Source of the DNA: Lysobacter_K koreensis
GTDB taxonomy: Bacteria > Pseudomonadota > Gammaproteobacteria > Xanthomonadales > Xanthomonadaceae
NCBI RefSeq assembly: GCF_042677045.1
Contig: NZ_JBHTIH010000004.1
Span: forward strand, 186,001-250,000
Direction: 5' to 3'
DNA length: 64,000 bases
The position numbers and the translations under genes are program-made. The notes below the pieces were generated by a model. The model was given only the letters and a program-made list of their open reading frames with translations, was not told the origin of the DNA and did not search any database. Of this stretch, positions 60,501 through 64,000 are shown one piece after another. Every line of letters starts with the position of its first letter. Position 1 is the stretch's first letter.

Positions 60501-61237
60501 TCGTCCGGGGTGACGATCCGCAGCGCCAGCGGGTTGGCGTCGATCGAGGCCGAGGACTCGACCGTCTCGGCGATCGTCTTGAAGCCGACCCAGCGGCCGG
60601 TGTAACGGCTCATCGCCCAGCCAACCAGGCCCATCTCGAGGATGTCTTGCACACCGGCCGGATTCAGCACCGGCATCATCGCGCTGACGAACTCATCTTC
60701 CGAGCCGTGCGGCAGGGTCGAGCTGCGGCAGGCGTGGTCGTCGGCGGCCAGCGCCAGCACGCCACCGAACTTCGAGGTGCCGGCGGCGTTGGCGTGCTTG
60801 AACACGTCGCCGGTGCGGTCCACGCCCGGGCCCTTGCCGTACCACATGCCGTACACGCCCTCGACCTTGGCGCCGGGGAACAGGTTGGTCTGCTGGGTGC
60901 CCCAGACCATGGTCGCGCCGAGGTCCTCGTTCAGGCCCGGGGTGAACTTCACGCCGGCCGCCTCGAGGTGCTTCTTCGCCCGCCACAGCTCCAGGTCGAA
61001 GCCGCCCAGCGGGCTGCCGCGGTAGCCGGAGATGAAGCCGGCGGTGTTCAGGCCGGCGGCCTGGTCGCGCAGGCGCTGCATCAGCGGAAGGCGCACCAGG
61101 GCCTGCACGCCCGACAGGTAGATGCGGCCCTGTTCCCGGCTGTACTTGTGCTCGAGCGTGTAGTCGGCGTCGAGCACCGAGTTGGTCAGGCCGGTGTTGG
61201 CCGAGGACGGCGAGCTGAGTTCGGCGGTGCTGGTCAT
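57527..61237 (-). CDS. fused indolepyruvate:ferredoxin oxidoreductase
   Basis: A 1236-residue cytoplasmic 2-oxoacid:ferredoxin oxidoreductase in which alpha, ferredoxin-like and gamma parts are fused. The N-terminal part includes GFISGYRGSPLGGFDLELWR; the TPP-binding part has HMGGEGVTWSGQAAFTE. A cysteine-rich region binds iron-sulfur clusters (VCEGCGDCGKKSFC, then SNCNKDYSCVNGFC). The gamma part starts NILLTGVGGTGVVTIGALLG. It oxidises branched or aromatic 2-oxoacids from amino-acid breakdown to acyl-CoA. The start (MTSTAELSSPSSANTGLTNS) fits the family. Its 3' end and terminator are duplicated at 54455-54671. Confidence 0.95.
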   Translation of the reverse strand: MTSTAELSSPSSANTGLTNSVLDADYTLEHKYSREQGRIYLSGVQALVRLPLMQRLRDQAAGLNTAGFISGYRGSPLGGFDLELWRAKKHLEAAGVKFTPGLNEDLGATMVWGTQQTNLFPGAKVEGVYGMWYGKGPGVDRTGDVFKHANAAGTSKFGGVLALAADDHACRSSTLPHGSEDEFVSAMMPVLNPAGVQDILEMGLVGWAMSRYTGRWVGFKTIAETVESSASIDANPLALRIVTPDDFEMPAGGLNIRWPDPPMDQEMRLHRYAVKAAQAFARANGIDRTVIDSPRARLGIVTTGKSYLDVLQALEYLGLDEQACADLGIRVYKVGMTWPLEPVGIANFAKGLEDIVVVEEKRAFIERQMKEYMYNWSHGARPSIVGKYDESGEWILPSTGELTPATIAGVIGRRIQKFHDSEQIRDVLQWMAQKESELALPRAQFPRVPHYCSGCPHNTSTVVPEGSRALGGIGCHYMVTWMDRSTDTFTHMGGEGVTWSGQAAFTETQHVFQNLGDGTYFHSGSLAIRQSVATGVNITYKILYNDAVAMTGGQPVDGTLTVPQIAHQVRSEGVQTIVLLSDDIEKWSDRSLFPSGLEYYDRKELDAVQKRLREVKGTSVLIFDQTCATEKRRRRKRGKMVDPQKRVMINSLVCEGCGDCGKKSFCVSVLPKETEFGRKRDIDQSNCNKDYSCVNGFCPSFVTVHGGALRKKKGSGAKDLLANLPLPTLPALDQPWNILLTGVGGTGVVTIGALLGMAGHLEGKGASVLDQTGLAQKGGAVTTHIRIANAPGDIHAVRIAAGEADLVLGCDMVVVNDYWVLSKIRSGRAQVVLNTYEAMPGTFTTRPDMQFPATDIVAAINSALGGSGLHQVDATQLATALMGDAIATNLFILGYAWQKGLVPLAFDSIMRAVELNGAAIEMNKTAFAWGRLAVVDPQAVAEAAGLIRNAQTTAESTPHALPMLSPGEWEGHEWGANAAPAPSRNGDDLRHLPNSSGGAATHNGDQLAFAPLDDARLSRSLDELISRRVAFLTDYQDAAYANRYSSFVSRVRDAEANRAPGSTDLTEAVARYAFKLMAYKDEYEVARLYTSGDFKKKLEQQYEGDYKLKFHLAPPLLAKKDAQGRLIKQEFGGWVLPAFKLMAKLKFLRGGAFDIFGKTEERRMERQLIVDYFTTIENLLATLDAGNIDLAAQIASVPEHIRGYGHVKEAHLHEAKTREAALLAQWRNPLRLVQVA

Positions 61238-61425
61238 GCGTGGCTCCGGGCGCGAAAGGGGCTCGCGGCGTGGCTGCGGGAAAGGCGGGGCGGCTGGTGG
61301 TGCGCCGGTCCGGAACGAGCCGGGCCGGTGAAAATCGCGGGATTTAGCCCCGGAATTGTATCAGCCGGGTCCACCCAAAGCCCCGTACGGGGTAGCATTG
61401 CCGGGCATCACAGGGGGACCACCGC

Positions 61426-62079
61426 ATGCATTTCCGACCGATCGTACTCGCGGCCGCGCTGGCCGCCGCCCTGGCCGCCTCCGGCGCCCACGCCCAAGCA
61501 GCCGCGTCGACCGCGCTGCCCAAACCGGCCGAGTTCTATTTCGATGCCGACGCCAACGCCACCAAGCCGGTGGTCGCGGTGCGCGAGACCGGCGAGGCCG
61601 CGATGGCCAAGCTGCTCAAGCTGATCGAACGCAAACCGCACGCGAGCGCCGAACGCGCGCAGCTGGCGCACCTGGCGATGGAGGCCGGCCGCGTCGAGCT
61701 GGGCCGCGAGTTGTACGCGCGCGCGCTGCAGCGCCTCGACACGAGCGACGCCGCCTGGCGCGCGGTGATGTGGAACTACGGCTGGGACCTGTACCGCGCC
61801 GGCGACGATGCCGCGGCACTCGAGCAGTGGCGCACGCTGATGACCGCGCGCAGCGTGACCGCGGCGTGGATGCCGCCGACCTTCGCGTTGGCGCTGTGGT
61901 CGTTGGGTCGCCGCGACGAGGCCGTGCAGTGGTACGCCGCGGCCGTGCGCACCGAGCCGGACCAGTGGGCCGGCACGCAGCGCTACGCGCAGCTGCTGCC
62001 GGCCTGGCTGCCGGCCGAGCGCGCAACCCTGGCCGAAGTGCAGGCCGCCTGGGCGACGAAGGTCGTCGCCGGGCAGTAA
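61426..62079 (+). CDS. exported TPR-like protein of unknown function
   Basis: A 217-residue periplasmic protein with a signal peptide (HFRPIVLAAALAAALAASGA, cleavage near AHA-QA). The rest is helical and looks like two or three TPR-type repeats (HASAERAQLAHLAMEAGRVE, AWRAVMWNYGWDLYRAGDDA, MPPTFALALWSLGRRDEAVQ). No catalytic motif is visible. CAGGGGG precedes the ATG by about ten bases, and a TAGCAT box lies around 61393-61398. The gene is divergent from the ferredoxin oxidoreductase gene with about 190 bases between them. Confidence 0.8.
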   Translation: MHFRPIVLAAALAAALAASGAHAQAAASTALPKPAEFYFDADANATKPVVAVRETGEAAMAKLLKLIERKPHASAERAQLAHLAMEAGRVELGRELYARALQRLDTSDAAWRAVMWNYGWDLYRAGDDAAALEQWRTLMTARSVTAAWMPPTFALALWSLGRRDEAVQWYAAAVRTEPDQWAGTQRYAQLLPAWLPAERATLAEVQAAWATKVVAGQ

Positions 62080-62426
62080 TCCCCGGCGCGGCGCTCGCCG
62101 ACAGCAACCACCCGCGTCGAGGGCCGGCGCCGTCGCGGGTGCCCGCAAGCGGCCGCCAGACCTTGGTGCGCCGCGCCGACCCTCCAGACACGAGCGCTCC
62201 GGCGCGAATGGGCAGTGGCCACGCCCGCGACTGCGCGACCGTGTCGCCTGCAGCCCACCTCCCCACTACCCCGAACGCCCGCACCTGCAGGACGCGGGCC
62301 AAGCTCGGCCGCGGCGCGCGAAGCGGACGCGCGATGCCACCGTGATTCGCGGCCACGATGGCTGGCGTGCGTGCGGGAGGACTAGTATTGGGCGCGACCC
62401 ACCCCGTGCACCGGAGCGTGCCAGCC
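62080..62426. other. non-coding stretch with a likely promoter
   Basis: About 350 bases between the TPR-like gene and the GAF-EAL gene. No frame shows protein-like composition. A TAGTAT box at 62383-62388, about 40 bases before the next ATG, is the only regulatory signal I can see; no terminator hairpin is obvious. Confidence 0.5.
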
Positions 62427-64000
62427 ATGTCACCGCTTTTCACCTTGCGAAAGGCCCAGCGTGCTGGCGACACCGACACGTCCGCCGAGCGCTACACCCA
62501 CGCGTTGGTGCGGCTGACGCGCGAGGTCTGGCACCCGGACTGCACGTTCGATAGAGCGGTGGGCCTGATTTGCGAGGTCGCGGCCGAGGCGCTGCAGGTC
62601 GAGCGGGTCAATGCCTGGCGCTACGATCCGCAGCGCCGTTGCCTGCAATGCACCCACGCCTATACCCGCAGCGACGACCGCCACGCGCACCCCGAGGAAC
62701 TGGAAACCCTGTCGCTCGACGGCAACGACTATGCGGTGACGCTGGAGGAGGTGCGCGCGATCGACGCGTCCGATGTCGAGTCGGACCCGAGCACCGCGCA
62801 TTCGGTCGGCGCCCTGCGCCACTACCTTCGCCGGTACAACATCTGCGCGTTGCTGGACGCGCCGGTGCGGATCGAAGGCCAGCTGCTCGGAGTGATCTGC
62901 CACGAGAGCGTGGATTCGCCGCGGCAATGGACCCGCGAGGAGTTCGCCTTCGCCGGCAGCATGGGCGACTACGTCGCGATGGCCCACGAGATAGCGCGCC
63001 GGCAGCGCGCCGAGGACGAAGTGCAGCACCTGCGGCTGCACGACGCCACCACCAACCTGCCCAACCGTGACTACATGGTCGAGCTGATCCGGCAGCGGCT
63101 GGCCGCGCCGCATCCGTTGGCGCGCCCGGCGGCGGTGGTGCACGTGCGGATCAACGCCGCGCACGGCACCGCAATGTCCGCCAGCGCGCCGACCCTGGAA
63201 GACGTGATGGCGCAGGTCGCGCCGCGATTGCGCGAACTGGTCAGCGACCAGCCCGCGAGCAACCCGCTGAGCCTGGCGCGGGCGCGCGCCGATGCGTTCG
63301 CGTTCGTGGTCGCGCGCGGCGCCAGCCAGGCCGACGTGGTGCGGCTGGCCGAGCGCTGCGTGATCGCGGTGCAGACGCTGCCGCGGCAGCACGAGGAGAT
63401 CGAGCCAGTCGCCGCGGTCGGCATCGCCTTTGCCGAGGTCGACGAAAGCGATGCGCGGGTGCTGATGCGCAAGGCCGAACAAGCCGCTGACTACGCCCGC
63501 GAGCAAGGCCGTCACGCGGTGGAAGTGTTCGACATCGACCACCACCAGGAACTGGTCGAGCGCCTGCGCCGGGAGCGCGCGCTGCGCGCGGCGTTCGCGA
63601 ACAACCACTTCGAGCTGCACTACCAGCCCGAACGCGAACTCGGCGGCGGTTGGTCCGGCGCCGAGGCGCTGCTGCGCTGGCGCACCGACGACGGCCTGGT
63701 GGTGGCGGCCGAGTTCATCGCCACCTTGGAAGCGTCCGACCTGATCCTGCCGGTCGGCCGCTGGGTGCTGGGCCAGGCCTGCGTCGACGCCGCGCAGTGG
63801 CCGCATTGCGGCAACGCGCCGCCGATGCTGCGGGTCAACGTCTCCGCGCACCAGTTCGATGGCGCTGGTTTGGCCGGCGATGTCGCCGCCGCACTGGCCA
63901 GCTCCGGCCTGCCGCCCGGGCGGCTGTGCCTGGAGATCACCGAAACCACGCTTATGCACGACATCGACCGCACCCTGGCGGTGCTGCAAGAACTCAAGGC
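62427..64000 (+). CDS. GAF - degenerate GGDEF - EAL protein, cut by the right edge
   Basis: A frame that is open from ATG 62427 to the window end (about 524 residues visible). It has a GAF domain (about 20-195: CTFDRAVGLICEVAAEALQV, ICALLDAPVRIEGQLLGVIC), a GGDEF-type domain (about 205-375) starting HLRLHDATTNLPNRDYMVEL in which the GGDEF site reads ARADAFAF, and the first half of an EAL domain with LHYQPERELGGGWSGAEALL and LCLEITETTLMHDID. The cyclase part looks inactive, while the visible EAL motifs are intact, so it is probably a c-di-GMP phosphodiesterase with a regulatory GGDEF domain. Confidence 0.88.
   Translation, partial: MSPLFTLRKAQRAGDTDTSAERYTHALVRLTREVWHPDCTFDRAVGLICEVAAEALQVERVNAWRYDPQRRCLQCTHAYTRSDDRHAHPEELETLSLDGNDYAVTLEEVRAIDASDVESDPSTAHSVGALRHYLRRYNICALLDAPVRIEGQLLGVICHESVDSPRQWTREEFAFAGSMGDYVAMAHEIARRQRAEDEVQHLRLHDATTNLPNRDYMVELIRQRLAAPHPLARPAAVVHVRINAAHGTAMSASAPTLEDVMAQVAPRLRELVSDQPASNPLSLARARADAFAFVVARGASQADVVRLAERCVIAVQTLPRQHEEIEPVAAVGIAFAEVDESDARVLMRKAEQAADYAREQGRHAVEVFDIDHHQELVERLRRERALRAAFANNHFELHYQPERELGGGWSGAEALLRWRTDDGLVVAAEFIATLEASDLILPVGRWVLGQACVDAAQWPHCGNAPPMLRVNVSAHQFDGAGLAGDVAAALASSGLPPGRLCLEITETTLMHDIDRTLAVLQELK

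Overview
The window is very GC-rich, close to 70% by eye, and its gene content fits a gammaproteobacterium of the Xanthomonadaceae (Lysobacter or Luteimonas type). Pointers are phhA divergent from an Lrp-type regulator, an mlaFEDCB operon that also carries mlaA, recC-recB-recD as a tight operon, topoisomerase IB, several GGDEF/EAL proteins, and many short palindromic intergenic repeats of xanthomonad style. No tRNA, rRNA, CRISPR array, transposase or phage gene was recognised. The genus is an inference.

Layout. 1-6.3 kb: a gene start cut by the left edge, fbp, a small unknown gene, the remnant of a WYL-domain regulator, a LuxR-type two-component pair, a tandem array of four units of about 123 bp, a frameshifted DUF2306 membrane gene and phhA. 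6.4-12.8 kb: an Lrp regulator, a small RHH-like protein, an ATP-grasp ligase, an AIM24 protein, an M28 peptidase and a META-domain lipoprotein. 12.9-18 kb: rhomboid protease, a TerC transporter behind a probable manganese (yybP-ykoY) riboswitch, rlmI, a frameshifted small membrane protein and rmuC. 18.2-22.5 kb: the complete Mla phospholipid-transport operon on the minus strand. 22.6-23.1 kb: a repeat-derived spacer. 23.1-32.1 kb: recCBD. 32.2-41 kb: a degenerate GGDEF protein, two small paralogues sharing a C-terminal domain, folE, a thioredoxin-reductase-like enzyme, an MFS exporter, topoisomerase IB, a small Cys-rich protein, and a barnase-like RNase with its barstar-like inhibitor. 41-48.2 kb: two I78 inhibitor lipoproteins, an MrfA/MrfB-type helicase and exonuclease pair, a FAD dehydrogenase and a DUF938 methyltransferase. 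48.4-54.3 kb: an L,D-transpeptidase-like lipoprotein, a LysR regulator divergent from a YeiH exporter, and a large GAF-GGDEF-EAL protein. 54.4-61.2 kb: an MBOAT and SGNH acyl-transfer pair lying between a truncated duplicate and the intact 3' end of a fused indolepyruvate:ferredoxin oxidoreductase gene. 61.4-64 kb: a TPR-like periplasmic protein and a GAF-EAL protein cut by the right edge.

Themes. DNA repair is well represented (RecBCD, RmuC, MrfAB-like, TopIB), as is envelope upkeep (Mla, rhomboid, L,D-transpeptidase-like, MBOAT, META and I78 lipoproteins). The most unusual feature is the behaviour of short palindromic repeats. Copies of two families sit inside at least five otherwise intact genes (M28 peptidase, mlaA, recD, the MrfB-like exonuclease, the DUF938 methyltransferase) and are read through in frame, which resembles the Rickettsia palindromic elements. 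Other palindromes abut genes so closely that the GTAG edge of the repeat supplies the stop codon. A second pattern is a TANNNT box exactly six bases before the ATG of several genes, which would give leaderless mRNAs.
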